NCBI GenBank assembly: GCA_031551725.1
Contig: JAVBNF010000034.1
Coordinates: 54,343 to 118,342, forward strand
Direction: 5' to 3'
DNA: 64,000 bases
Source: JAVBNF01 sp031551725
GTDB lineage: Bacteria; Bacteroidota; Bacteroidia; Bacteroidales; P3
The notes beneath the pieces were generated by a model, which saw only the letters and a list, made by a program, of their open reading frames with translations, was not told the origin of the DNA and searched no databases. The position numbers were made by a program, and so were the translations under genes. Positions 33,901 through 42,448 of the stretch are shown piece by piece (positions within the stretch are counted from its first letter, which is position 1; the number at the start of each line of letters is the position of its first letter).

Positions 33901-34104
33901 GAGATTGTTCCTCCTGCTTCAATAAGCACAAACTATGTGCAACAGCCAATCAACTATGATAAATTGGGTAAGGCCGTGGCCGAGAACGTGAAGATACCGG
34001 AGCAGAAAGAAGTAAGCATCACTATTGACAAAGAGGGGATTTCGCAGTATCTCAACGGTAGCGGTTCAACAAGTAAAAATTTAACAAGAGACCTTAAACT
34101 TTAA
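30952..34104 (+). CDS. Tail tape measure protein
   Basis: The 1050-residue protein starts with GTG at 30952 (MDNIVISFQADTSGLKEVD). It is dominated by long coiled coils (about 15-130, 330-640, 760-910). There is a hydrophobic segment at about 270-310 (ANPALVLVAGIMAIVGAIAWF) and another near 880-910. The motif GRKAGAGEMAWVGENGPEIMWIP near 930 is typical of tape measures. It sets tail length and probably helps DNA entry. The length suggests a tail near 150 nm if the usual scale holds. Confidence 0.9.
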   Translation: MDNIVISFQADTSGLKEVDTQMENLKDREQDLLVQINKLNLEYQAQAKEIKKTATSQSDLSKQLNTAYADRLSKEREYREALAETRDSLSDLAKQHKELDTTIVGGALNTSMTKKLRAIKDEMRQMEESGDSSSQAFINLREEAGRLEDQIGDTNAQIRALASDTKYLDATLNVGQGLTGTFAIAQSGMALLGGESEELQKAFFKVQAAQQLLNSVTQVASVLNKDSVANVIIKNMLQRQTVAGEVAEAGATTASTGAIGIKTIAVKISTVAMKIWNATMLANPALVLVAGIMAIVGAIAWFVSSQESAAEAQIRVNELEKIQLEQNERATQKIKDVGKVKVDQLNREMSLLQAKGASEQEIAKKRQEILQAELATASEVAGKHKKEIDNLEANRQKAEELKKALDDIAEAKANGNRKTEIKIDGKVSKVKVKDEDVQKQLQGQLDNINAEIKVGVDASEGLKNTTSASENHREEEAKKARAQAVSTAVAEAQIRVIQAQKGSAEELSARLMAIQAEKRAALENVNLTAAERRKITIEADKKIEEERKAFAVKRLENEKAGIEAEILLVQKGSAEEVALKEKALEQQLRIELSNTNLSAGQRKLLEIKYLQDVDKLYSDYNQKQSADKLNIEIATINGKLATVKNGTDAEYELKKDLLRKQAELSVKTVADSAESEELKAAKIFEINQKLQGDIEAMKESKAQKDIDIATKTANQEIELERVKLDQIIASANTTWDQKAIAQAQLKKLTLDGIDVEKKALEDKYTAGLISEADYQLAKTDLTIQGEQARLVAIEEAAKAEKDIKQALMDAGVQMYDMFYNAKKDALTKEAEDLDRFYTTDAEEAKKNSSLKLISEEEMEKKKLEIKRKQAKLDKEKAMFDAFVAGLVAVSQAYPNIPLSIIVGAMAAANLAVIAAKPLPKYWKGRKAGAGEMAWVGENGPEIMWIPNNASIVPAHLSRSLTPEVMKEFNMPMLPMNIPEFSFREIVPPASISTNYVQQPINYDKLGKAVAENVKIPEQKEVSITIDKEGISQYLNGSGSTSKNLTRDLKL

Positions 34105-34108
34105 AATT

Positions 34109-36322
34109 ATGAATTACAGGTATTTTTTACAAATCCCGAGAACGGGGCTAAAAAAACAGATTGAAGAACCGGAGGGCTTTGATGCATTTTCAGTAAAGCT
34201 GGCACGGGACTTTGAAACACACGCTTTCAGTATTGAACACTCTATTAAAAGGCTCGGTTTCTACGGAGAGGCGTATAACATCATCAAGGCAGAATATGAT
34301 GCCTGCGATTATGCAGATGCTCAAATCATTGTCACTTCCGAAATACAATATGACGGAAGCAGTGAATGGGTACAGGAATTTAGTGGGCACCTTAATTTTG
34401 ACAACTATGAGGATAAGCAGGGACGGTATAATGTTATTTACGCTCAAGTAATACAGCTTGGAATACAACAGTCATTTATTAACAACGCTACTACCAAAAT
34501 TAATCTCGACAGTACAAAAACGATTGGAGGGGCGGATGTTCGCTCGTATGCCAATCTCGGCAAGCAGATGACTATTCCATGTAAGTCAATTAAACTTACA
34601 ACAACTGGGGAACAGCCGACTACAAAAACAACAACCTTTGACAATCCGGGAAACGGGGTTAAGAAATTCTCAATTTCTTTTGAAAAGGATGATTTGACAG
34701 AGCTTGGAAAAATCAATACAGGAGAGCCAAAACTGTTTGATGATGCTGATTACTTAATCCAGATTGATGATAAACAGGAAACGCTCAAACATTATGGGCT
34801 TCGACCGTTGAGCGTATTTCTAGATATGCAGATAAATGTGAATGCTGTTAATCAAGAATATAATGCAAGTGTTTCGAGTGCAAAGCTATGGATAAAAAAG
34901 AATAATGAAACTTCGGTTTTTCCTATTAGTTTAGAGCCAATGTATGGCGACTCCAACTACAGCTTGACCGTTAAAACAGCCGAGAAATATAAAACAGATC
35001 CTCTCATAATAAGTAATGTCGGGCTGAATGACAAAATACAATTGTATCTTGAAGTGAGCTTCCATTCAAACAGTAATAGGAATGATAAAATAATTATGAC
35101 CACATATAACAATAGCAAAATTCGTTTTGAGTGGGAAAGTATTACAAATGATACCGGAGCAAGTGTATATATGCTTCACGAAGCATTAAACAAAACAGCC
35201 GAAATAATCTCTGATAATAATGTACGCGTAAAAAGTAATTTTTACGGTCGGAGAGACAGCGAGGTTTTTCCGACAACAAAAAATGGTGAAAACGCACTCC
35301 GCTGTATAACCAACGGATACAAAATTCGGAATGCTAAAATGACAGACGGAACAGAACCGGGATTTTGGGTTGATTTTAAAGGGCTGCTTAAAGCTTTGCA
35401 GGCGATTGACAATGTCGGTTTTGGCTTCGAGGAAGATAGCGATGGGAATGTGATTGCCCGTATAGAGCATTACTCATATTTTTACAATGATGAAGTGCTT
35501 CTCGAAATCAACCAAGCAAACAAACAAAGTAGGTTTGTTGATGCCGATCGCGTTATTGGTGCTTTTACTGTTGGGTACAAGAAATGGGAGAGCGAGCAAT
35601 ACAATGGGCTTGATAGCTTTCTAACGCAAAGAACCTACCGTTGCTCTGATAGCAAAGTTAAGATCGAAATGATAAGCGACTTTATAGCAGACCCATACGC
35701 CATCGAATCTATCCGGAGGCTCAACGGCAATAAAAGTTCGAAAGATTCAAAATATGACAATGATACGGTTATCTTTGCATTGAAAAAGAATGGGGCTAAT
35801 TACGAAGTCGATAGAGGTGCAACAGAAACAGACGGCACTATTGTTTATGGTGAAAAATGGTATAATATGGCGCTCTCCCCTGCCCGTATGGCGCTTAAAT
35901 GGTTTAGCTGGGCAATGCAGTGCCGACGAGTTCTTGCAAATTATATACCGGCACACTGGACATCTCAGCCACCATTCCAACTTATACCTGCATATTGGGA
36001 ATATGTGCCTATGGCTTTTTCAAGTGGAACAGGAAACTATAATGCAAAATGCAACTATCAAAATAATGTTCTAACAACCGGAAGTGTTGCAGAAAATCAA
36101 AATATTGACCAAAGCATGCTTAAAGACTCGAGCATGGCAAATCCTGTTTTAGTACCTGAATTGATAGAAATCCCCGAATACCCATTAACGCTCGAAGAAT
36201 ATTTACGGATTAAAAAAAATCCTTATGGTACTGTTAAGGTTGATGGCGAGATTTGTCGTATTAAGGAAATAGAATATAAATCTAAAGGAGTTTCAAGTTT
36301 TATTCTTGTTCCGAAAAGGTAA
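34109..36322 (+). CDS. Tail tip/baseplate-type structural protein
   Basis: The 737-residue product follows the tape measure by 4 bp. It begins MNYRYFLQIPRTGLKKQIEEPEGFD and is rich in beta structure. The N-terminal 130 residues resemble a distal-tail-like domain (EFSGHLNFDNYED). The centre includes KTAEIISDNNVRVKSNFYGRRDSEV. It is the last gene of late block 1, followed by a strong terminator. Role assigned from position and composition. Confidence 0.65.
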   Translation: MNYRYFLQIPRTGLKKQIEEPEGFDAFSVKLARDFETHAFSIEHSIKRLGFYGEAYNIIKAEYDACDYADAQIIVTSEIQYDGSSEWVQEFSGHLNFDNYEDKQGRYNVIYAQVIQLGIQQSFINNATTKINLDSTKTIGGADVRSYANLGKQMTIPCKSIKLTTTGEQPTTKTTTFDNPGNGVKKFSISFEKDDLTELGKINTGEPKLFDDADYLIQIDDKQETLKHYGLRPLSVFLDMQINVNAVNQEYNASVSSAKLWIKKNNETSVFPISLEPMYGDSNYSLTVKTAEKYKTDPLIISNVGLNDKIQLYLEVSFHSNSNRNDKIIMTTYNNSKIRFEWESITNDTGASVYMLHEALNKTAEIISDNNVRVKSNFYGRRDSEVFPTTKNGENALRCITNGYKIRNAKMTDGTEPGFWVDFKGLLKALQAIDNVGFGFEEDSDGNVIARIEHYSYFYNDEVLLEINQANKQSRFVDADRVIGAFTVGYKKWESEQYNGLDSFLTQRTYRCSDSKVKIEMISDFIADPYAIESIRRLNGNKSSKDSKYDNDTVIFALKKNGANYEVDRGATETDGTIVYGEKWYNMALSPARMALKWFSWAMQCRRVLANYIPAHWTSQPPFQLIPAYWEYVPMAFSSGTGNYNAKCNYQNNVLTTGSVAENQNIDQSMLKDSSMANPVLVPELIEIPEYPLTLEEYLRIKKNPYGTVKVDGEICRIKEIEYKSKGVSSFILVPKR

Positions 36323-36325
36323 TAA

Positions 36326-36359
36326 AAAACGCCGTCCAGAATTTCTGCGACGGCGTTTT
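36326..36359. terminator. Bidirectional terminator, late block 1 and reverse cassette
   Basis: AAAACGCCGTC (36326-36336) and GACGGCGTTTT (36349-36359) form a perfect 11-bp stem around a 12-base loop, flanked by A and T runs. It ends late block 1 on the plus strand and the three-gene cassette on the minus strand. Confidence 0.9.
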
Positions 36360-36364
36360 GTTTT

Positions 36365-36856
36365 TTAACGTCTTTTGTATATTCTTTGTATTTGGTAACT
36401 AGTGTATATAGCGTAGCCGTTAGTTGATATTAAAAATACACTATCTGGTTCACGTTTACGTTCTATGGATGTTTCAAGTGCGTCCGATGACATCTGTATG
36501 ATTCTTTCCGTTTGATCAAAGCTAATAGGATAAATTGAAATAGCTGTATCTCCATTAATTTCAAAATTATATGAATAAATAGTGTCTTTATAAAACTCAT
36601 AAAACACGCCGTTCATAAATCGACACAGAAGCGTGTCTCGGCCTTCATAGTCCAAAGATGTAGAATCTTTAATATAATCTCGTATCCAGTGCATATATCC
36701 CAAGGAGTAACTATATGCAATCCAATCCCCATTCAGCCGGCTTTCTCCTCCGGGATATCCGTTATATTGGGTTGCCATTGTTTGTGGTTCGTCTTTGTCT
36801 TTGCAGGCGAAAAATACGACTGCAAAGAGGGCTGAGAGTAAAAGTAGTTTTTTCAT
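36365..36856 (-). CDS. Cassette lipoprotein with surface-export-like signal
   Basis: The 163-residue product has a lipoprotein signal ending FFAC (about 14-17), followed by KDKDEP. Lys then acidic residues right after the Cys matches the export signal of surface lipoproteins described in Bacteroidota. The mature part is beta-rich (LNGDWIAYSYSLGYMHWIRDYI, FEINGDTAISIYPISFD) and resembles the small lipocalin-like host lipoproteins with a GxW start. It is the last gene of the reverse cassette, 4 bp after its neighbour. Confidence 0.7.
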   Translation of the reverse strand: MKKLLLLSALFAVVFFACKDKDEPQTMATQYNGYPGGESRLNGDWIAYSYSLGYMHWIRDYIKDSTSLDYEGRDTLLCRFMNGVFYEFYKDTIYSYNFEINGDTAISIYPISFDQTERIIQMSSDALETSIERKREPDSVFLISTNGYAIYTSYQIQRIYKRR

Positions 36857-36860
36857 AAAG

Positions 36861-37634
36861 CTATTCCTTTACTTGTATTTGAATAGATGGATTAAGGACC
36901 TCGAAAGTCTTTGCATTCATAACGACCATAATGTGTTCGGGAGAAGAACTTTCTTTATGAGTAAACGCAATGTTTACAGTTATGTAATCTGCTTCTTCAC
37001 TTCCGGCGTTTTCAAGAGCTTGTATCTCTGAGGCAGAGATAGCACTTTTCATAATACGAGAATATTGCTTACTGTCCTCTACATGTGGAACAATAAGCGG
37101 GCTTAAGTCTTTTACAAGGGTATTAGGGGTGTTTACTGTACGTCCTTGAGCTTCCGCTTCTTTTACTTCGTTTAATTGGTCTTGTAATTTAGCGGCTTTT
37201 GCTTTGTTTTTTTCAACATTTGCAATTTCATGCCAATATATGAGTGCTTTTTTTTCAGCAAACGCAACATTTTCTTCTAGATGTTTAGTATGCAAATCAT
37301 CTACCTTTTTATATTGCTCGGATGCCATAGCTAAATCCATATCCCTTTTTATTTCTTGTAGGATTTGAGTATGTTCGTCACTAATAGCATCAACGTTTTG
37401 TTGTAATCTTCCTGTTCGTATTTCATCTAAATCTGCTATCATTTTCTTTGTTTTTTCCAAATCAAACGAATTAAATGAGTAAGAAGTTGTAGAGTTGTCA
37501 ATTTTTACGTCTTCGTAAAATTTGAATACATTTTCTGTTGCCCATTTTTCAGCAACGGCTTCGGCTTCTTTTTGTTTTCCGTTACATGCAAAAAGAGAAA
37601 TTGAGATAATCGATAGTAAAAAGAGTTTTTTCAT
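36861..37634 (-). CDS. Cassette lipoprotein with coiled coil
   Basis: The 257-residue product has a lipobox ending LFAC (Cys17). A helical, partly coiled-coil region follows (about 60-165, including IADLDEIRTGRLQQNVDAI and KNKAKAAKLQDQLNEVKEAE), then a C-terminal beta domain (EADYITVNIAFTHKE, HIMVVMNAKTFEVL). It should sit in a membrane leaflet facing the periplasm or the outside. No family is recognised. It lies between the membrane protein and the surface-type lipoprotein genes. Confidence 0.65.
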   Translation of the reverse strand: MKKLFLLSIISISLFACNGKQKEAEAVAEKWATENVFKFYEDVKIDNSTTSYSFNSFDLEKTKKMIADLDEIRTGRLQQNVDAISDEHTQILQEIKRDMDLAMASEQYKKVDDLHTKHLEENVAFAEKKALIYWHEIANVEKNKAKAAKLQDQLNEVKEAEAQGRTVNTPNTLVKDLSPLIVPHVEDSKQYSRIMKSAISASEIQALENAGSEEADYITVNIAFTHKESSSPEHIMVVMNAKTFEVLNPSIQIQVKE

Positions 37635-37663
37635 AATATGTTAAGGAGTTAAAGAGTGATTGT

Positions 37664-38311
37664 TTATGAATTTGAATTATTGTTTGGGTCGCATTTATCA
37701 ACATCCTTAATATCGATGCCTTTATGCCTGAAGTAAGCATCTCTCAACTCGATACCTATCATAATACCGTAATAAGCAAGAGGACGACCTTGGTTAAATG
37801 CGTAGTTTTTTATTTCAAGAACATCTTTTTCCGAAAAAAGTTTATCAAGTCCAACAGTAGCAATATCAATACAAAACTGCTGAATGTCGTATGCGTTTTT
37901 ATCCGCTTTTACTTCGCTTTCTATGAGAGAGGCAATTACAGTCCAGTTCACGGCAATTTTCCCTTTGATATCTAAATCATTCGATACCTGGTATCCTTTG
38001 TCGGTTAAAGAAATAGGGCTATGGTGTTTTGCTAAACTATTATTTGATTCATAAAAAGCATCAAACCTTGCTTTCATAACTGTTAAATCCGTATGGATGC
38101 TATTGATATTGTTCTCAAATTTACCAAACCTGTCATCAAATCGTTTTTCTGCCTTGTCCGCATCTTTGATAAGTGTATCATGGCAAGCATTAATTCGTGT
38201 AACATGTTTTGTTACAAAATAAATCAACCAGCCTGCAATAACCATAATCCCAAATATAAAGCCAAATGACCCCACAGGAGATTGTAATGCAAATTGAAGA
38301 GCTTCCGTCAT
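37664..38311 (-). CDS. Cassette inner-membrane protein
   Basis: With the start at 38311 (MTEALQFALQ) the product has 215 residues. One transmembrane segment (about 14-35, GFIFGIMVIAGWLIYFVTK) is followed by a coiled-coil stalk (DKAEKRFDDRFGKFENNINSI) and a helical C-terminal domain. The longer frame from 38341 would start inside the -7 box and is rejected. It is the first gene of the reverse cassette. An inner-membrane anchor with two partner lipoproteins suggests an envelope complex; this is inference. Confidence 0.65.
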   Translation of the reverse strand: MTEALQFALQSPVGSFGFIFGIMVIAGWLIYFVTKHVTRINACHDTLIKDADKAEKRFDDRFGKFENNINSIHTDLTVMKARFDAFYESNNSLAKHHSPISLTDKGYQVSNDLDIKGKIAVNWTVIASLIESEVKADKNAYDIQQFCIDIATVGLDKLFSEKDVLEIKNYAFNQGRPLAYYGIMIGIELRDAYFRHKGIDIKDVDKCDPNNNSNS

Positions 38312-38338
38312 TTTATTGTGTGTTTTTCGTTTGTTTCG

Positions 38339-38346
38339 CAAATATA
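38339..38346 (-). promoter_or_regulatory. -7 box of the reverse cassette
   Basis: TATATTTG on the minus strand fits TAnnTTTG, 28 bp before the preferred start codon. It is divergent from late promoter 2, with 40 bp between the elements. Confidence 0.55.
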
Positions 38347-38386
38347 CGAAATATTAGCAATATAAAAAAATTATTTACATTATTTT

Positions 38387-38431
38387 GTAAGTAAGTAATT
38401 TTCTATATCCGCCACAAGTTTCGTATTTTTG
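38387..38431 (+). promoter_or_regulatory. Late promoter 2 (GTAA-box promoter)
   Basis: GTAAGTAAGTAATTT (38387-38401), 22 bp, TATTTTTG (38424-38431). It drives the 38488-portal-MuF block. Confidence 0.8.
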
Positions 38432-38487
38432 TGGTCTGCGGACACTTCCGAATACTTACACCAAGCCGAACCGATAAAACATGATGC

Positions 38488-39240
38488 ATGTTTCGGTCAC
38501 CTAAATTTTCATTTATTCAGTTTTCTGATACGATCTCTTGTGGCGAAATGCCCCTGCCGGTAAAAGAAACAACAGATATTGTTACTTCTATCTATCAAAC
38601 AACGCTCCCTTATTCAGGCGTTAAATCTGTGAAAATTAAGTTTGTTTCGCAGGACGGCACACAGGAGCTTGACAGCAAAACAGTATCCGTTACCTTTACT
38701 CAATTAACAAGCCTTTCGGTCGCTCAAATCAGCCCGCTACAGGTCGGCTTTCAGTATTTGGCCCCGATGGACTGTTTCCGCATTTGCCTTGAAATCGGAA
38801 CGGAGAAACTGTATTCCAATCTTTTGAAATACGTTCCTGTTCTTGATTATTATTCAGTTGTTGAGGTTAAAAACTCAAGCAATGCCTTTGATTTTATTAA
38901 GAATTACTCCGAGAAAATACGCGTGCCTCTTATTTTAGGAAAAGAAAAATTTCCACAAGATGAGGAGATTTACACTTTCCGGGACGGCGGACGAAAACAA
39001 CTCTTTGCTTCAGTTGGAGATGAATGTGAGGTTGAGGTTGGTTTTCTTACCAAGAAGATGCATAAGAATTTGATCATGATGTTTTCGTGCGATGATCTGA
39101 ATATTGACGGCGAAGGATTCTTTAAATCCGGAGATTATGCTATTGACTACCAAACCGAAATAGTAGAGAACGGACATACTCTATATAAGGCATCGAGTAA
39201 AGTTTCAGGCAATAATAACTACAAAAACTGCAATCAGTAA
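38488..39240 (+). CDS. Hypothetical virion-associated protein
   Basis: This 250-residue beta-rich product is not recognised. It is the first gene of late block 2, and its stop overlaps the portal start. The ATG at 38488 is in the 3' arm of a small hairpin (AAACATG/CATGTTT around 38477-38494), which might limit its translation. Position suggests a structural or tail-tip component. Confidence 0.5.
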   Translation: MFRSPKFSFIQFSDTISCGEMPLPVKETTDIVTSIYQTTLPYSGVKSVKIKFVSQDGTQELDSKTVSVTFTQLTSLSVAQISPLQVGFQYLAPMDCFRICLEIGTEKLYSNLLKYVPVLDYYSVVEVKNSSNAFDFIKNYSEKIRVPLILGKEKFPQDEEIYTFRDGGRKQLFASVGDECEVEVGFLTKKMHKNLIMMFSCDDLNIDGEGFFKSGDYAIDYQTEIVENGHTLYKASSKVSGNNNYKNCNQ

Positions 39241-40997
39241 TGGAAATCACTCCCGAATTTATTAAAAGATACACCAAGTTAGGTGAAAGACATGCAAACC
39301 ATAAGCTAACCGTAGATTTAGCCAAAGAACTAAAAACACATGCAAAGGGTGAAATACCGGAAGCGATTATCGATGTTCGCCGCCCATCGGAAAGTGAGCA
39401 GGTAAAAGATTATCGTAAGCAGATATATTGTCCGAAGACAAAAAATCCAATTGACCGGGTTGTTACCTCTTTGGGGAAAATCCGCCGTTCGCAGGATTGG
39501 AGCATCCAATACGACAATTCCAAGACAAGCAAATCTATTGCAGATGATGAAACTCTTGATAAGTATTGCGAGGAAAATTATCCGGATTACGCAAGCGTGA
39601 CCAATTGGGTCTTTAGCGAACTTTTAAAGCGCTATCTGCTTGATGCAAACTCGCTCGTGCTCGTTGCACCTCAAAATATCCCGCAGAACGCAAACGAATA
39701 TATTAAGCCGGTTGCAATGGTTTTTGAAAGCGATAATGTTCTTGACTATGTGCCAAACGAATACGCCGTTATTTTGAGCGATGAAACCTCAACCTATAGC
39801 TCCGAAAAAGGGAAGCGGATATACCATGATGGAAAAGTTTATTACTTTGTTACTACCGAAGCGGTGGCAAAATATAAACAGGTCGATGTATCGGGAACGC
39901 TCGAAGAAGAGTATAATTACCCCCATAGTCTCGGTATGCTTCCAGCTTTCAAGGTTGGCGGATTATTCCACAGCCGGAAGAATGGACAAACGCTTTACGA
40001 AAGCCGTATCGGCGGAATGGTGCCGAGCCTTAACGAAGCCGCACGGGAATATTCCGACCTGCAAGCCGAGATTGTACAACATATTTACAGTGAAAAATAT
40101 GTTTATACGGATGCTGAATGCCCGACATGTAACGGAAATACGTTAAAAAACAAAGAGGGAGAAGTTACCACTTGTCCTACCTGCCACGGCCGGAAATTTA
40201 CCGTACAGCCGACACCTTACGGCGTTCATGTTGTAACGCCCACAACCGTTGCTGAACACCCTGTTCCAACTCCGCCGATTGGTTATATTCAGAAACAAAC
40301 CGAAATTGCACGTTTGCAGGATGAGCGTGTACGGATGCACATATACGACTCTCTTTCTTCTATCAATATGGAATTTCTGGGAGAAACGCCGTTAAGTCAA
40401 TCTGGCGTTGCAAAAGAGGTTGATAGAGATGAGTTGAACACATTTGTAAACTCTGTCGCCGAAGACTTGGTTGCTATCCTTGATAAATCATACTTTTTTA
40501 TCAATGGTTATCGTTATTCGATTGTTGTGCCGATCGAGACCGACCGCCTGGCGATGCTCCCGAAAATCAACGTTCCGGAAAAATTCGATATTCTTTCAAC
40601 GAATGTTCTCATGCAGGAAATTCAAACTGCAAAAACATCGAATGTGAATCCGGTTTTAGTCCGTGCAATGGAAATTGATTTTGCAAAGAAGAAGTTTTGC
40701 ACCAATCCTGAAATATCGAACGAGCTTCAAGCGGTACTCGAACTCGATCCGCTGGCAGGATTAACGGCTGATGAAAAGATGAGCTACTTTTCAAATAATG
40801 CGATTACGCAGGTTGATTATGTTATATCTGCAAACATTGCTCAATTTGTCCGCAGGGCATCAAGCGAGGATGATAAGTTTTATAGCAAAAAAGAAGCCGA
40901 GAAACGAGCTGTGTTGGAAAAATACGCCCAAGAGGTAATTGATTCCAATTCGGTAAAAGCAGAGGTCGAGGAAGAGGTAAGCGATTTTGAAGAATGA
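39240..40997 (+). CDS. Portal protein with zinc-ribbon-like insert
   Basis: The 585-residue product is a portal of the type found before MuF genes: LGERHANHKLTV, VVTSLGKIRRSQDWSI, SLNEAAREYSDLQAEIVQHIYSEKYV, and the stem/clip part FLGETPLSQSGVAKEVDRDELNTFVNSVAEDL (in parts). Between them (about 295-320) is a double Cys motif, CPTCNGN ... CPTCHGR, resembling a DnaJ zinc finger. The portal forms the dodecameric vertex ring. It overlaps MuF by 4 bp. Confidence 0.85.
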   Translation: MEITPEFIKRYTKLGERHANHKLTVDLAKELKTHAKGEIPEAIIDVRRPSESEQVKDYRKQIYCPKTKNPIDRVVTSLGKIRRSQDWSIQYDNSKTSKSIADDETLDKYCEENYPDYASVTNWVFSELLKRYLLDANSLVLVAPQNIPQNANEYIKPVAMVFESDNVLDYVPNEYAVILSDETSTYSSEKGKRIYHDGKVYYFVTTEAVAKYKQVDVSGTLEEEYNYPHSLGMLPAFKVGGLFHSRKNGQTLYESRIGGMVPSLNEAAREYSDLQAEIVQHIYSEKYVYTDAECPTCNGNTLKNKEGEVTTCPTCHGRKFTVQPTPYGVHVVTPTTVAEHPVPTPPIGYIQKQTEIARLQDERVRMHIYDSLSSINMEFLGETPLSQSGVAKEVDRDELNTFVNSVAEDLVAILDKSYFFINGYRYSIVVPIETDRLAMLPKINVPEKFDILSTNVLMQEIQTAKTSNVNPVLVRAMEIDFAKKKFCTNPEISNELQAVLELDPLAGLTADEKMSYFSNNAITQVDYVISANIAQFVRRASSEDDKFYSKKEAEKRAVLEKYAQEVIDSNSVKAEVEEEVSDFEE

Positions 40998-42268
40998 GCG
41001 ACATAAAGAAAATCGTAGAAACCACCGAAAAGGCTATTGAGAAGTTTAATAAGAATATTCCGGGAATAGAAAAAAAACTACTCAATGAGATTACTTTATT
41101 GATAAAGGAATTGCAGTTGAAAGACGGCAAAATCCTTTCCAATATTGAAAATTTAAAACTTATCAATAGCCTCAAAAAGAAGCTTGAGAAACTTGTTTTA
41201 AACAAGGAATATGCAAAGTCTGTAGCTGATTTTGCCAAATCTTTTACACTTGTTTCAAACCTGCAAAATGAATACTTCGCACAGTTTGCCGATAAGTTTA
41301 AGCCGACAAAGACGCTCGAAACGGTCAGGAAAATGGCGGTTACAAATACAATCGATGCACTGACAGAAAATGGCATCACTGCAAACGTAACGCGCAAACT
41401 GAACGATATGCTGCTAAAAAGTGTTACTTCCGGCAGTTCTTTTCTGTCGCTCACGGAGGAAATGCAGGAATATTTAACGCAGACCAAAAACGGCGGCGGT
41501 GTTCTATCCAAGTATGCCAAAACATATACAACGGATGCCCTGTGTCAATATTCTGCGCAATATTCAAAAATCGTAACCGATGATTTGGGACTTGAATGGT
41601 TTATGTATATCGGATCAAACAAAGAAACGACACGCGAATTTTGTAGACATTTAACAAAAAAATGTTACATCCATAAAAGCGAGATTCCCGAAATATTAAA
41701 AGGGCATATTGACGGCCATAAGTGCGAACTCAATCCTAAAACAGGACTTCCAAAGGGAATGATTGAAGATACCACGCCCGAAAACTTTCAGATCAATAGA
41801 GGTGGTTATGGCTGTGGACATAAATTAGAAGCAGTGCATGAATTGGCCGTACCTCAGATCATAAGAGACAAGTTTACAGCTTCGGCTAAAGAAAATAATT
41901 TGGTTAAATGGGCGAATGAAAGCTTATTTAAAGATGAGATTGTTGGAAAATTCTCGGCAAAACGATATTCTCAAGATATGAAAATCGACGGGCAATCAAA
42001 AAAAGTGGTTGTCAATAAAAACTCGATTAAGGAAATTTTATCAAAATATCGGACAGACCCGTCTTTCAATGTGCGTATAGACGCAATAAAAGATATAAAA
42101 ACAATTTTAAGATCCGCAGAATATTTATACTCCGAGAAACCAAAACACATGAAAAATAAAACAGAATTTCATATTTTTGAAGCGTTTTTGGGTGGGGTTG
42201 AACTACGAATTGAGATAAAAGAAGATACGAGTGGGTTGTTTTTATATTACATCGCTCCGTTAAAATAA
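40994..42268 (+). CDS. MuF-like head morphogenesis protein with extra C-terminal domain
   Basis: The 424-residue protein has a helical N-terminal part and a MuF-like region at about 210-285. It shows ETTREFCRHLTKKCYIHKSEIP and NRGGYGCGHKLEAVHE, the Cys/His pattern of the family. A C-terminal domain of about 110 residues follows (KVVVNKNSIKEILSKY ... MKNKTEFHIFEAFLGGVELRIEIK ... LFLYYIAPLK). Its order of helix then four strands resembles the barnase/EndoU/colicin/RelE-like nuclease folds attached to some MuF proteins. Catalytic residues cannot be named with confidence. Confidence 0.75.
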   Translation: MSDIKKIVETTEKAIEKFNKNIPGIEKKLLNEITLLIKELQLKDGKILSNIENLKLINSLKKKLEKLVLNKEYAKSVADFAKSFTLVSNLQNEYFAQFADKFKPTKTLETVRKMAVTNTIDALTENGITANVTRKLNDMLLKSVTSGSSFLSLTEEMQEYLTQTKNGGGVLSKYAKTYTTDALCQYSAQYSKIVTDDLGLEWFMYIGSNKETTREFCRHLTKKCYIHKSEIPEILKGHIDGHKCELNPKTGLPKGMIEDTTPENFQINRGGYGCGHKLEAVHELAVPQIIRDKFTASAKENNLVKWANESLFKDEIVGKFSAKRYSQDMKIDGQSKKVVVNKNSIKEILSKYRTDPSFNVRIDAIKDIKTILRSAEYLYSEKPKHMKNKTEFHIFEAFLGGVELRIEIKEDTSGLFLYYIAPLK

Positions 42269-42269
42269 A

Positions 42270-42340
42270 AACAACCGTTTGTCATCGCTCCAGAAGTGCA
42301 GGGCTTTTGACCCATTCCTGATGATCCCCAAACGGTTGTT
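42270..42340 (+). terminator. Long-loop hairpin at the end of late block 2
   Basis: AACAACCGTTTG (42270-42281) and its exact complement (42329-42340) close a 47-base loop. The next bases inside (TCATC and GATGA) can extend the stem. CTTTGTTTTG follows. It is probably a terminator for the MuF transcript; the complex loop may have another role. Confidence 0.65.
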
Positions 42341-42448
42341 CTTTGTTTTGCAAATATACAAACTATTCTTGAAATAAAAAAATATTTAGCGCTAAAAAAT
42401 AGATTAATATATTAATTTAAAGCTATTTGGAGTTGTTTACATAGTTTT

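Noticed and set aside
36365..38341. Host DNA or second mobile element inside the prophage
   Set aside because: No terminal repeats, integrase or transposase were found; own promoter and terminator fit a moron.
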